64,000 bases of DNA from Ostreococcus lucimarinus CCE9901 (lineage: Eukaryota; Chlorophyta; Mamiellophyceae; Mamiellales; Bathycoccaceae): NCBI RefSeq assembly GCF_000092065.1, contig NC_009357.1:806001-870000 (forward strand), in the 5' to 3' direction. A program made the translations under genes and the position numbers. How positions within the stretch are numbered: the stretch's first letter is position 1; each line of letters starts with the position of its first letter. This document shows, piece after piece, positions 30,701-39,300 of this stretch. The notes below the pieces were generated by a model, which saw only the letters and a list, made by a program, of their open reading frames with translations, ran no database searches and had not been told where the DNA came from.

Positions 30701-33700
30701 ACGCAAGATGGTTGTACATGAAGACATCAATCTGCGTGCGACTGGTATTTGATGCATCAGATGAATTCAAGTCGATGAATTGTCGATACGCATTGTCTTT
30801 CGGCGCAGTCTGATCACCCACGCGAAGGTTTCCGAGCGACATAGAAACTTCTTGCACGGCGGCTTTCGAGTTCATCTCCAACTGCAAATCATCCATGCAG
30901 CAATCAAACAGAGGTTGAAGACTCGACGCTTCTTCTTCTTTTTCGAGATATGCCATGATGACGGTGGAATGAAAATGAAGTAACATTTGGAAACTGATTC
31001 GATCCGAATCCTCGTCGATGAGGCCGCCGAAGGACGCTACTTTTGTAATTGCCTCAGTGTCTGTCGATGAAAACGCCGCCAAGATGACCTTGATTTCCTC
31101 TTGCATGCGATACAGTGAACCGATGGTCGGTCTGTGAAGCGCGAAGCTGATATTCTCGGTATCCAAGCACATTGTTGTACTGATGTTGTTGTATTCTGGT
31201 GAACTTTCGCTTAATTCCTTGTATTTGAGTCGAACTTTCACGTCATCGCGCGCGTGCGCACTCATAAGACGCATGGTTTCGGTTGTACCGCAAAGCTTGT
31301 CCACGATATCCATGCTCGATACCTCCATGACAAACTCTCGGCTATGTTCTTTCGTTTGAACGCTGATCAAAGCCGATGTAGAGCTGAGCTCTGCGACAGG
31401 GATTTCCGTGGATTCTGCCAAGTTGCGATCCAACAGCCTCGCCACACCACCATTTTCTAAACCATCACACTTCGCTCCGGGAATACCCATTGGCTGGCCA
31501 GAAAGATGCACGGACACGCTTCCTAGCTCCATTGTGAGCACAGAGTCTACGACATCTTCCTCGTCGAAGTCCCGATTAAGATTTTCAGAAGTTTCTTCCT
31601 CGACAATAGCTTTCGTAGATGATTGTACCGCTCTCGTGGCCACAGCGACTTCATTCATATCCTGAAGCCATCGCTGCCACTTTGAATGCTCTTGTTCGTC
31701 AGCAAAACGGAATAGCCAAGTATTGTTCGTATCACGCGCGCGTGATTTCGGCGTTTTCGAATCGTGGATCGCCAAAATTAAATTCTGCTTTTCTCCGTCT
31801 TCCTCGTCTTCCAAAACGGTTACTCTAACGCTGTAGCCGATGCGAACGAAATCAATGTAACCCGCCGCATCGGGTTTTTCTAAAATGTACAAGTACGGAC
31901 CTTGAATACACAACCAGCGACTGTGGTAACCGCTCGCGCCACCAACTAGACCCACTTTCTTCGCAGAGGCGGCACCGCTGATGAGCGCATCTGACCAAGG
32001 TTTCGCATCAATTGCGGCGGTGCTGCCGGCATCCTCAGATAATGCCATGGAACTTTGCTTTGCGGACGATGTCATCTGCATGGTCGCGTATACCCGTGCC
32101 ATTTTCGACGGCGACATGTACATCTGAAAAGCACTTAAAGATATTTGCACTTTTGAACGAGGTCCAACTTCAGGTGTCCATCCGGCGCCTTGCATCGCAA
32201 AACGCATTTTGGCGTCACACGGGGCAAGGAGTGTTTCGCAGACTTGATCGAGCGACGTCGACACCGAGTTCCCCCAATCGAAATCCGACGGCGCGAGAAA
32301 CACGGCCGTATCCCTACTGGCGACGGCAAACGTCTGGTACACTGGCGCGCCAGTTTTGCGATCAAAACTCACCGATGGATCAAGTGGATCGGCCACCATG
32401 GTAAAATGACCGAAATCCACCAACGTTTGGAACGCCACTCGACCTCGTCGGCGAACTGGAATTGTCACCTTTGGCGCGTGAATGTCGAACGTCATGGCAA
32501 CTTTATTCAACGCTTCAGTGGTTGATTCTTTTGCTTCTTCAAGCTTAATCATCGCCTCATCCACTTGGAGCGCAAAATTTGTTTGGACTAATTCTTTTGA
32601 GCTAAAAAAGTTGCGCAGTTGGTCGACGGTTTGTCCATCAAAGACAATGTACACCGGAGAAAGCTTGACATCCACGTTGGCATCGAGATCGTGTTCGAGT
32701 GGGTAGGCGTTGTGCTTGACTTCGAGCGCGTGTTTACGCAACGACGCTCCTACTCCGCTCGACAATATTCGATCATTCGTAGTCTCGCACGTCCAACTGT
32801 TAATGGTGAAATACGTGTTTGATTGATCCTTGTACGTCTTCGTCAAGATCTTCGCGCCAATCATACTTGAATTCAAAACGAGACGCTCTTTATTGTGATC
32901 ATCGTGATCGGTGAGCTCCATGGAAAGCTTTTTCATCGATCCTCTGAATTCCATGCCGAGTTCCTTTGGGTCGAAATCCTCTTCCTCCACGCCGCCGCGC
33001 ATGAGCTCTTCCAGCTTGCTCCAGTCGTCGTTTGACATTTCCAGCGACTTAGCCGTCAACTCCGTCGACGATTGCCACATCCACGAAAAATAGCCCGATT
33101 TTTCCGATTCTTCTTCTTTCAACATAAGAATAACATCGCCTCTAGCTTTTGAGGCGAGAGAAGGCGGTCGTCCGTCGGTGCTCGCGGCTTTCGATTTGCT
33201 ATGAGCGATGCAGCGCCAGGCGAGCGCGACTTCAAAGTCGATGTTGCGCTCTATCTCGTGTACTCGATTGATAAACTCAGCGTTTGATGCGCTACCCTCC
33301 GCTATGTATATGGAAAGATATTCACGCCTTAACGCTCCGGTCTCTTGGATATTGCGCCATTCGAAAGTCCCTAAAACGTTCTTCTTTCTCGCCGAGACGG
33401 CGCACTTGGCGTACGTCCACCACGCGCGCGGTTGAGCTTTGACGCTCACCATCGGGCGAAACTCGGCGTGCGGCAATCGCAAGCGATACTGATTGAAGGC
33501 CTCTAGCAAGCGGACCGTACTGCGGTATTGATTACGACTCAACGCCATGCGCGCGTCTTGAAACTTCAAGTCACACATTTGCCTCGGTTCACCCGCCTCG
33601 GTTTGTTCTTTTCGTCCTTTGCGGTGATAAAACAGTTCCACCGTCACCGGGTACAACATGTAGTTTCGCACATCGCTCGGCGCTTCTCCGACCAACCCTA

Positions 33701-34469
33701 CGCCAAATAGTGCCCACCACGCCTCTGTGTCTTCCACTTTCGGCGGCGTCCATCCCGCGTGCGTTTTCCACGGTCGATACACCGCCCCCGAGTCGAGATA
33801 CATTGAAAAGTTTTCCAACGCCACGCGCTTGTGAATGCGTTCCAGCGACCCTCCCGCGACGAACGTCGGCTCCCCAAAATCATCCACCGTGATCGCGCTC
33901 AACTTTCCTATCGTCATTCCGCACGAAAACGTGTGCCCAGGCGTCGTGATTTCATCCTCGTACCGCACGTGTACGTTTTGCACCGTTATTTGTAAATTTC
34001 CCAGCACCGTGTTTAACGTCTTCCAAAACCAACTATCCGATCTCTCCGCCTCCTCCCGCATCGTCTTCGTCATCTTCCCCATCGCCGTCCTCAACCAATC
34101 TCGCTCTCCCTCATCGATTCGTTTCTTCTTCTCCGCCGCGTCTTCCTCCTCGTCTCGCGTCTCGTCCGCCGTCGCCGCCGCCTCCTCCATCGTCACCCTC
34201 GACGCCAGCACGAACACTCGATCGATCTCCACCACCACCGGTTCGCGTCCGAGGTTCATCCACGGCACCTTCAACCGCAGCGACCCGACGCATCCCGCGT
34301 CGACCGTCACCGGCGCGCGCAGCGTCGACAGCGCCGTTTTTTTCAGACGAACGTTTCGCAATTCGACGTCGCCGTTCCACGCGGACACGCGCAGTTTCTC
34401 GCCGTCGATGCCGTCGCAGTACGCGCCGAGCGCCTTATTCAGGGCGTCGGCGAGGTACTGCTCGAACAT
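21741..34469 (-). CDS. VPS13: plant-type VPS13 lipid-transfer protein, single exon of 12.7 kb
   Basis: A 4242-residue protein. The N-terminal chorein domain starts MFEQYLADALNKALGAY and carries VRLKKTALSTL. A PH domain lies at about 835-950 (YHSRWLCIQGPYLYIL, WLFRFADEQEHSKWQRWL). VPS62-like repeats (FFWRPVPPPGFTLLGD, IWRPRPPQGYVSLGDC) cover about 1900-2190. A C2-like domain lies near 2480 (SANIHLISADV), followed by the adaptor-binding/SHR-BD region. An ATG_C helical region lies near 3800 (KGVFRGFTGVFRKP, GFVKGVGKGLVGAV), and another VPS62-like pair ends the protein (CFWAPIPPVDKYIAFG). VPS13 proteins are bridge-like lipid conduits at membrane contacts. The layout matches plant VPS13M/S proteins. 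The interior is less GC-rich than the 5' end and than the neighbours. Confidence 0.95.
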   Translation of the reverse strand: MFEQYLADALNKALGAYCDGIDGEKLRVSAWNGDVELRNVRLKKTALSTLRAPVTVDAGCVGSLRLKVPWMNLGREPVVVEIDRVFVLASRVTMEEAAATADETRDEEEDAAEKKKRIDEGERDWLRTAMGKMTKTMREEAERSDSWFWKTLNTVLGNLQITVQNVHVRYEDEITTPGHTFSCGMTIGKLSAITVDDFGEPTFVAGGSLERIHKRVALENFSMYLDSGAVYRPWKTHAGWTPPKVEDTEAWWALFGVGLVGEAPSDVRNYMLYPVTVELFYHRKGRKEQTEAGEPRQMCDLKFQDARMALSRNQYRSTVRLLEAFNQYRLRLPHAEFRPMVSVKAQPRAWWTYAKCAVSARKKNVLGTFEWRNIQETGALRREYLSIYIAEGSASNAEFINRVHEIERNIDFEVALAWRCIAHSKSKAASTDGRPPSLASKARGDVILMLKEEESEKSGYFSWMWQSSTELTAKSLEMSNDDWSKLEELMRGGVEEEDFDPKELGMEFRGSMKKLSMELTDHDDHNKERLVLNSSMIGAKILTKTYKDQSNTYFTINSWTCETTNDRILSSGVGASLRKHALEVKHNAYPLEHDLDANVDVKLSPVYIVFDGQTVDQLRNFFSSKELVQTNFALQVDEAMIKLEEAKESTTEALNKVAMTFDIHAPKVTIPVRRRGRVAFQTLVDFGHFTMVADPLDPSVSFDRKTGAPVYQTFAVASRDTAVFLAPSDFDWGNSVSTSLDQVCETLLAPCDAKMRFAMQGAGWTPEVGPRSKVQISLSAFQMYMSPSKMARVYATMQMTSSAKQSSMALSEDAGSTAAIDAKPWSDALISGAASAKKVGLVGGASGYHSRWLCIQGPYLYILEKPDAAGYIDFVRIGYSVRVTVLEDEEDGEKQNLILAIHDSKTPKSRARDTNNTWLFRFADEQEHSKWQRWLQDMNEVAVATRAVQSSTKAIVEEETSENLNRDFDEEDVVDSVLTMELGSVSVHLSGQPMGIPGAKCDGLENGGVARLLDRNLAESTEIPVAELSSTSALISVQTKEHSREFVMEVSSMDIVDKLCGTTETMRLMSAHARDDVKVRLKYKELSESSPEYNNISTTMCLDTENISFALHRPTIGSLYRMQEEIKVILAAFSSTDTEAITKVASFGGLIDEDSDRISFQMLLHFHSTVIMAYLEKEEEASSLQPLFDCCMDDLQLEMNSKAAVQEVSMSLGNLRVGDQTAPKDNAYRQFIDLNSSDASNTSRTQIDVFMYNHLASNFPGYEYDVRVKFHDVKMIVMYAFIQKLMGYTSMFTPPPLPVSALPESERNAELLRRGDPRPFTMIYAVEMERPELIFPRSSTSDQAFSMDAECIRVNNKLKWEGGKSHLDVGAVLLDSTNVSFFRCSACVWDKFKKTTSMIPERDMALDVYVRSPKWDPKSRSPSYEIVVDFLNETKVEMSDFEYRVLTALSVENFAEVVPVPQPLYQIAEIVSVESGNLNDKFGAPYMLMSMNVNKMRMVTFASAKPKRNKPLAAFQIDNMHVGYRKDKDGEMSVSVICPDLALNDLRVGIPTRAQQVFGSSHGSTSTKTLFRVDAKQSSTSYDCDVFFQDCRMMYDPQFGLAIYNFFSNTSEDESESGLVNARLRQDLNFGTRASLTLEEDFDLSSSTRILCNAPEGAKEVELNGNGRELVFHVSNTPLIYIAAARHLKLTNVRIIIPIGSELSDFVQLEADSQLSAEEVDGVVIVHENRTKSRRGSENSLATAGTSSFDYNVKASMPGVELIFLDTSSGAADYVLRMRTDAEFQYTSAESKQDAAFAFTQFQVAVSEWSSKGNMFDSSIVLRPIDIDGRMQATADDMEMMMRATDADFVLDAQSIERLTSLSKGFTATLQSTGLYNQTVSCSTFVRVGGGEGGAFFWRPVPPPGFTLLGDCVTLDETPPTRPVVVITDADGLTKAPVEFHRMCAFEGETQKSVVWRPIPPDGYCSLGCVVTSDEEPPPLDVMRCMRAEVVNEAYYSACISHKTSSAYLRQVKNGPRTFQAFADGFDPMTAADLSSPLLPEPFPLIADAEQILEDNISMDSTDMLQTVTTYDFKILWSDEKPEGSRQASIWRPRPPQGYVSLGDCLIAGPEPPTAGVLAVAEDSDIIASPIGFVLVGSIRQGDSGTHAVWRPINPQGYVSCGDVVTNDTKNPPQLTTCACLRQDLAIEVSRKGICTDPTQLAHDAIFVQDALWSAHSSHCQLWSSDPDAPLDQLPRWGLFHFSKLDKAIAPRQFRPRQSVLDYVRARANKSKGKDPNVSLKISMPRVSLVLLEREAFSYPLICATLSDTAFVVNGTSTRMDGNTMFNVAVSSYNSSRNVWEPVIDATNSYLKFSYSDTGDESAPAGTAVQVKTVTPLCMTVSQRFVASMLRWSEWQDQTTMVASGVSELRAADEDSIRYDNHLVNQDVYLRVGSSEAVCLKPGESREIRTANRHVESYALPIDDTSSPLTSSQNSEKMPVRAKWSANIHLISADVPTDDEMSQIVASMIFEFPDGLGSTKVTTRAITSNSQNSRINWNEEFQIIPRVTRASKTHWREYAKDVLVTLVIADDHNIESSENGVATKSMTLASFFSNLTVSGERSHIGEGVIKVPLVDDDGSLEVKVRVEFVELDSKREHASNDDSNQGDSEVCIAFAPHGPWKSIDARVWNAAQIIDGKSSRCIAKSSGPSVCTFKPMATFINTTSNDIEVCICPAGMHPDDKPGRASTKKRPKRIYEEVFENQRRIPLAGFSSKHLIPTERKAWSNGQGANSTNSIDEFTTRLLPADFKWDGQWEVHVGENTDSEGWAYAINLPDLKYPFSDNRQQGPLSMVRMRRWVRRRVPIEENRPVVLDAEDDAALRQSVVVKPNETVGLIPAIIGPDARAELFVRNITLRGQSSWGANVDDHGSTWSCMIHSAMEGAEIACTTDAEGKNRFIGIQVEADAVTPDCKAADDGTGFEDCELLEDGYYNLNPEAMEWKITAGAPHIITNHSPHTMTLTVFQGQVDTPLSVKAISTATITPWNSLPIHSVHPETPYYLRLALDDGFEVMVPPRRLIPVSPMAVEALASAGTLDAFDAFEMPLTDAVKTDDDATSLDEVNLRSSDGRTAVLDARTDFGFLSRSARKTVFSASLIIVNKSGVNLAIRTSTMEIPSTDEDSSISKVKMVETYAPKSKRGIQSLHHCAIRKAPKENQVIMLEVGIDNSNAHVHLSPGIPIDERELLRGAVVVRALCKDGSFYSLTVRMETGSEYSKEGAQVVFIEPRCTVTNQTGMDILLAQSSDDKDASALILKATDITVPLKMQTANDDGLVRIKLPHAKWSAPIDLYGIKTIKDSMKIPIRSSVNPEEFDLLSLHLDTSKLGVSRVSCAIEPRFTANILIENASDVDFVAFRQACAIEDNLEAWIVVPPQSAKAFAWSRPRDARKLAVRVLQKGSFQSSIQRVYDFDHLDLGTENEMLPGLPVPKIELKTTAELDIDGGDSVYFNFLPVTRRLRRGRRIVRIKSYGSSTVSKHLVSASRASSTESRISVLITESSLAIVDGAMSEIINCTTSGVGFEYLSGVGGGIERMALTVKSLQVDDMNDGSQYPVVVRLLGDTREHSFLTVKVVTKTSAGLEMRIYPFIDVTFAPLDVQLAVHEPLIWRLVNFSEVMNTTSSKDGGERLEVVNLPIAIGSFHVSELKLRLRFRSALYSRPKHAMPAFMAGMAFVNIDDGQLYLHALRVRRVRTLEQAFMRMISDSYSRQVARQALLLLVGVDVLDSFSQALSQASAGVAALSLDKKFSHSMNATLGPDAQKADSIKNGLASGTEMLAKGVFRGFTGVFRKPIEGATKGGALGFVKGVGKGLVGAVTQPIAGGLAAVGRTAEGIASGVDGVKSALGVNSSAPQHRIREPRAQHADGILRTYDANAARSQRALRTAERGKLGGGIDEVFTHKGYYGRDKYLGSVEVNSRAYLIVLTDQRVVTLKRTAADKYVALWHVGWHELLHVEVQAPANCVLHLKEYSRKKRLFEKQRITRVIKTTPGTNQPEELTAMIADEMTRRSNSKFDEDEYDDDGEPLPPYMPCVNWKCVVSRGQTCFWAPIPPVDKYIAFGHVIGGTNPPSEPVSMVLRSGGNSVVLSPPVRFELIYREQSDFTVWMPVAPARFRALGAVVVKGVEPPKKDLVTCVRTDFLTLAPFDDDASWMPEVDETMRRSDRKHFENASMWSIDNLGRTFIATRSRDCPDGRFALDVLDAHGDDDRAMI

Positions 34470-34542
34470 CGTCGCCCGAGCCGTCGCGCGCGCGCGACGG
34501 TCTGAGACGCCAGGGTGGATTAATGCGGGCAGACGGTTACAG

Positions 34543-34560
34543 CGGTCGGTCGGTCGGTCG
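34543..34560. repeat. (CGGT)n microsatellite
   Basis: Four CGGT units and a partial unit lie in the spacer between the VPS13 start and the J-protein stop. They are followed at about 34578-34602 by a short array of GCGAC-type pentamers. No gene is seen in this 188-bp spacer, which should hold the VPS13 promoter. Confidence 0.7.
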
Positions 34561-34657
34561 GACAGCGCTGGACGGGCGCGACGCGACGCGACGCGACGCG
34601 GACGCGCGATGGAGCGCGGCGGCGGCGACGAATGCGATGTTATCTCACCGTGCTATC

Positions 34658-35431
34658 TCACTGGAGTCCCATGTCGCGCTTCAACTCGGCGAGCATGTCG
34701 TCCACGGTTTGCGACGTGACGCTCGGCGCGGGCGACGGTTTCTTCGGTTTGGGTTTCGGCGGCGGCGCGGCGCGACTAAACTCCGTCTCCGACGTGGGCT
34801 TCGGTTTCGGCGCGGCGTCCTCGAGGAAATCCACGAACTCCTCGCCGATTTCGTAGAGCTCTTCCCAGAGGGATTTCGGGGCGGCGCCGGCGGGGCGCGC
34901 GGCGTCTCGCGCGGCGAGCTCCTTCTCCAAGTCGCGGAAAAAGTCGCCAAAACCATAAAATTCTTCCTCCTCTCGCGCGCCCGCCGCGCGCGCACCGGAC
35001 GACGACGGCGACGCGCGTGACGACGACGCGCGCGGTGCTCGAGCGCCGCTCGTCGCGCGCGTCCACGCATCGCTCCAATCCGTCGCCGTCGCGCGTCCCC
35101 GGGACGTCGCCGCCGCGTCGTACGCCTCCCGCCTCGCCGGGTCCACGAGCACGTTATACGCCTCTTTCACCTCGTTGAACCGCGCCGACGCGTCGGGCGC
35201 TTTGTTCACGTCCGGGTGCAGCTCGAGCGCGCGCCTGCGGTAGGCGGATTTGATCTCCTTCGTCGTCGCTTTCGGGGACACGCCCAGGAGATTGTACAGG
35301 TGCCGCGCCGAGTCACCGCCGCGTGACGTCGACGCGGCGGCGTGCGTGGCGCGACGCGCGCGTCGCGCGGTGACGCTCGCGCGTCTCGGCGCGACGTCGA
35401 GGGCGACGGCGCGAGCGCACGCGCGCGACAT
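34658..35431 (-). CDS. J-domain protein, probably plastid-targeted
   Basis: A 257-residue protein. The first 40 residues are rich in Arg, Ala, Ser and Thr, a likely transit peptide. The J domain runs from about 43 to 105: HLYNLLGVSPKATTKEIKSAYRRRAL, the HPD motif in ELHPDVNK, and FNEVKEAYNVLVDP. No Gly/Phe-rich or zinc-finger region is present, so it is a type III J protein. The C-terminus has FGDFFRDLEKEL and SLWEELYEIGEEFVDFLED, short helices also found in plant chloroplast J proteins. It would stimulate an organellar Hsp70. Confidence 0.88.
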   Translation of the reverse strand: MSRACARAVALDVAPRRASVTARRARRATHAAASTSRGGDSARHLYNLLGVSPKATTKEIKSAYRRRALELHPDVNKAPDASARFNEVKEAYNVLVDPARREAYDAAATSRGRATATDWSDAWTRATSGARAPRASSSRASPSSSGARAAGAREEEEFYGFGDFFRDLEKELAARDAARPAGAAPKSLWEELYEIGEEFVDFLEDAAPKPKPTSETEFSRAAPPPKPKPKKPSPAPSVTSQTVDDMLAELKRDMGLQ

Positions 35432-35517
35432 CTCGGCGGGGCGAGGCGCGCTGAGAGGCGACGCGACGCGTCGACTGAGATTTTACGCGTCGTGACAAAA
35501 CGAGGAAAAAGTACTAT

Positions 35518-36301
35518 TTAGGCCGCCGGATCGCTCGCGCGAATGTCTCGCTCGGCGCTCGCGATGGCGTCGCGCAGCGCGCTCACGGGTGCCTTGGCGA
35601 ACAGACTCGCCGGGTACACCGCGCTGCCCCACGTCGGATGCAAAACCACCTTGCAGCACCCGCTGTTGGTGGTTTGATAATTCAAAAGCGTCACCAACGC
35701 GTCCACCTCGCCGTACACGTGTTGCGAATCGCGATTGATCATCGACAACCCGCTGCACGGATCGATGTAATCGCACCAATACCCACCCGCGCGAAGCGCG
35801 TCCGTCACGCGTTTCGCAAAGTCGACGAAGCGCTCGAGACAGAAATCCTTTTCGATGTCCACGTTTTCCCCGGTCTGCACCAAATCCATCTTCGTCCGCT
35901 ATCGATCGCGCGATTACCACGCGTGGTCCATCGTCAGTCGTCGTCGTCGCGCGCGTCGTCGTCGCGCGCGTCGTCGTTCGCCCGCGCACCTGACGCGTCG
36001 GCACGACCAACATGTCCCCGACGTCCACCCCCGGGAACATCGCCTCCGCCTCCATCTTGTGCCGCTTCGGGCACGCTGCGTCGCGCGATCGCGCCGCGTT
36101 CGTCGTCGTCAGTCCGCGTCTCTCTCCCGTCTCTCTCGCGCGCGTCGTTCGCGTCGTTCGCGCGACCGTTTCGAGAATTCCACGCCGCGCGTTCGCGGCG
36201 CCTCGCGCGTCTTCCTCGCGCGTCGCGCGCGCACCGTGCGCGGAGTACTCCATGCCCCACACCGTCTTCGTCGTCTCGATCGCCGGCGGCGTCGCGCCCA
36301 T
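35518..36301 (-). CDS. MMADHC: CblD/MMADHC cobalamin-trafficking protein, one intron
   Basis: Reconstructed CDS complement(join(35518..35898, 35990..36301)), 230 residues. Exon 1 ends with CPKRHKMEAEAMFPGVDVGD and then MLVVPTRQ. Exon 2 continues RTKMDLVQTGENVDIEKDF, the same register as the MMADHC family (a 'LFP' motif, then 'TQ-TK-DM-W', then 'GYWxDxIDP-SGL'). The C-terminus has ALRAGGYWCDYIDPCSGLSM and GCCKVVLHPTWGSAVY. CblD directs processed cobalamin to methionine synthase or methylmalonyl-CoA mutase. The start at 36301 leaves 26 bp to the divergent MSH1 start; an internal ATG at 36253 is equally possible. The N-terminal third is poorly conserved. Confidence 0.82.
35899..35989 (-). other. 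intron of the CblD/MMADHC gene (91 nt)
   Basis: The donor is GTGCGC after CAG, a branch-like ACTGAC lies about midway, and the acceptor is GATAG. The join is in phase 0 and restores the conserved family segment across the junction. Confidence 0.85.
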
Positions 36302-36327
36302 GTCTCGCGCCGTCGTCGCGTCGCGCG

Positions 36328-39300
36328 ATGGCGTCGTCGGCAGTGATGCGCGCGCGCAGTCTCGCGCGTCGCGCGCGAGTCGTCGCCGCGAGCGCGTGCG
36401 AAGCGGCGTCGCTCGCGTCTCGCGCGCGCGCGTCCGGCGCGTCGCGCGCGTCGCGCGTCGCGCGCGGCGGCGCGGCGACAGCTCGACGCGCGATGGCGAC
36501 GACGACGACGGCGACGACGACGGCGGCGCGCGCGCGCGCGACGCCGCGATGGCGATGCGCGACGACGACGGCGACGGCGAGACGCGCGATGCGCGCGATG
36601 CGCGCGGAGACGGACGAGACGACGGCGCGCGCGAGCGACGACGCGCGCGCGGTGTCGTATTGGCGAGAACAGATTCAAAACTACGACGCGAGCGCGAAGG
36701 CGTCGACGCGAGGGATGATCGCGAGACTCGATCGAGACGATCCGCTGGGCGTGGATCTGACGCTGCGAGGGGCGTCGACGCGGCATGGGGCGGGGAAACG
36801 GATGACGCTGTATGATTACGCGAGGACGGTGAAGGCGGCGCATCCGCGGAAAATATCGTTGATTCGAGTGGGAGATTTTTACGAGTGCTTGGGATACGAC
36901 GCGGTGATGCTGGTGATGCACGCGGGGTTGAATCCGATGGGGATTTCGGGGGTGCCCAAGGCGGGGTGCCCGGTGGTGAAGATTCAGGAGACGCTCGATC
37001 GGTTGACGTCGAGAGGGTACTCGTGCGTCGTTTGCGAAGAGGTGCCGCAGATGAATAGATACGGCCAACCGACGCCGCCTAAGGATCGGTACATCGCCGC
37101 GATCGTGACGCCGGCGTCGCCGAATTACGTCAAAGGCGCGGCATCGCAGGGCGAAGACGTCGATTTCGGGGATGGGAGCGCGCCACCGGTGATTGGGCTC
37201 GCGAGCAGCGCGCTCGGGTACACCGTAGTCACCGTCGAACCGGATCTGCGTCGAGTATCCGTCCTCGAGGGATTGACGGCGGAAGCCGCCGCGGCGAAGC
37301 TGTCGGCGGGCGGCATCGCGCCGCCGCTTTACAGGCACGCAAGTCTGGGAAGTGGTCACGCACAGAGCGGTCGGCACGCGGCCGGCACGAGCGCGCCGAG
37401 TCGGCGTTTACGCTGGGAGGTGCAATCGATTTTGAGCGCCGCCGAAGGCGTCGACGCGGTGAAATACAACGGCGACGTCGTGGAGAAGCTCCTAGATCTC
37501 GTGCGTTTGGATCACGGACTCGGGCCCGAAGATGCTTTCCATCGCGTGACTGTGCCTAACAAAGGCCGCCCAGCGCCGCTCTCACTCGCGACCGCGCAAC
37601 AGCTCGGAATCTTGCCGTCGCGATCCGTGCCTCCGCTCTTGACGCATCTGTTGCCCGAGAGGTCGGCACCGGCGGCGTGTCGCTCGTACTTACAAGAGCT
37701 ATTGCTTCATCCACCGCCACCTCAAACTGCGCTCGCGATTCAAGAGGCTTCGGTGCTTTTCACGAAGTCGACGTCGGCCATGCCGCAACTCGAAGTCCTG
37801 CCGCCGAGCAAAGTGGCGAAACTTTTGGCCCAACGCGAGGCGAGCCATACATTTTTCGCCGATCTCGCGTCCATGGCGCGCGGTGTCGAGGCACTGCTAA
37901 CGAACAGCAGCGCGGACATTCGTCGTGCCGGACATTTGTTGATCGATCCCACGTCTTTGAAGCTCGGCGCCAAGCTGAACGGCGACGCGCTCGCCAAGGT
38001 GTGCTCGGAGGCGAGCGCGATGATCGAAAACGTGGTGAGCGAAGACGTTCTGAATGGAATCGCAGTTGTTCGTCAGAAGAGCGATGAAGACGAAAGCGAC
38101 GACGAGGATGAGCGCGATGACGCATCTTTCGTCATGGACGGTTTAGATCAACCACTCAAGCTCCTCAACATACCGAACAGATTTATGTTTGAAAACGAGC
38201 GTTGGCGAGGCAGAGTTCGTCGCGAGCACATTCCCGAAGCGATCGATCGGGTTGAATCCGCCGCACGCGCGCTTGAAACGGCAGTGAACGAAGATTTCAT
38301 GCCAATCATCGAAAAAGCCGCGGCCGAAAAGAAGACAAAAGCGAGGAAATGTGAGTTGGAACACGACATGCGAAACAACGCGCTTTGGATGCGTCACGCT
38401 CCAAAAGATGCGATGAAAATGGACGATTTTATTCATCCGCGCGATAGATTCGGAAAAGAGGTCGCAGATAGATGGACGACGGCACGAGTCGAGCTTGCTT
38501 TGGACGATTACAGAGTTGCGACGCAAAAAGCCGCGGTCGCAGTCTCTGACACTCTCATCAACCTCGCCGACGATTTGCAGGAGCACATATCGTCGCTCGT
38601 GGGCGCGGCGACTCTTTCAACGGTGACGATTGCGATTCTCGCCCACGCAAGCAACGCCATCAACAAACGTTGGACGCCGCCAACGCTTCTTCCCGAAGGC
38701 GACACGGCGAGTCCGCTTGCGGTCGAGGGCTTGGTACCGTTTTGGATGCGACTTGATGGCGCGGAGACGGTGCCGAATAGCTTTGACATCGATGGTTTGG
38801 TTTTACTCACCGGTCCAAATATGGCGGGAAAGAGTACGGTTTTACGCTCAGTGGCCGCGCTAGCGCTTCTTGCGCAGTGTGGACTACACGCACCCGCGAT
38901 TTCCGCCCAAGTACCTCGCTTAGACTCGCTCATAGTTCGAATGGCGAGCACGGATTCCCCAGTCGAAGGTTTGAGCTCGTTTGCGGTTGAGATGCTCGAA
39001 ATTAAATCCATGCTTAGCTCTTGCACCGCTGGTAGTCTGATCATGGTTGACGAACTTGGTCGAGGCACGGAGGCTTCGCACGGCACTGCAATAGGCGGCG
39101 CAGTTGTCGAGGCGCTCGATGAGTGCGGCGCGCGTGGAATTTTCGCCACGCACCTGCACGGCATTCTGGATTTGCCGTTGCGCGTCTCGCCGTGGACGCG
39201 TCGAGCGCGCATGGAGACGGCAAAGTCGGATGATGGAAGCACGCGCCCGACGTGGAGAATGGTCCCAGGCGAATGCCGTGAGTCACTCGCGCTCCAAACC

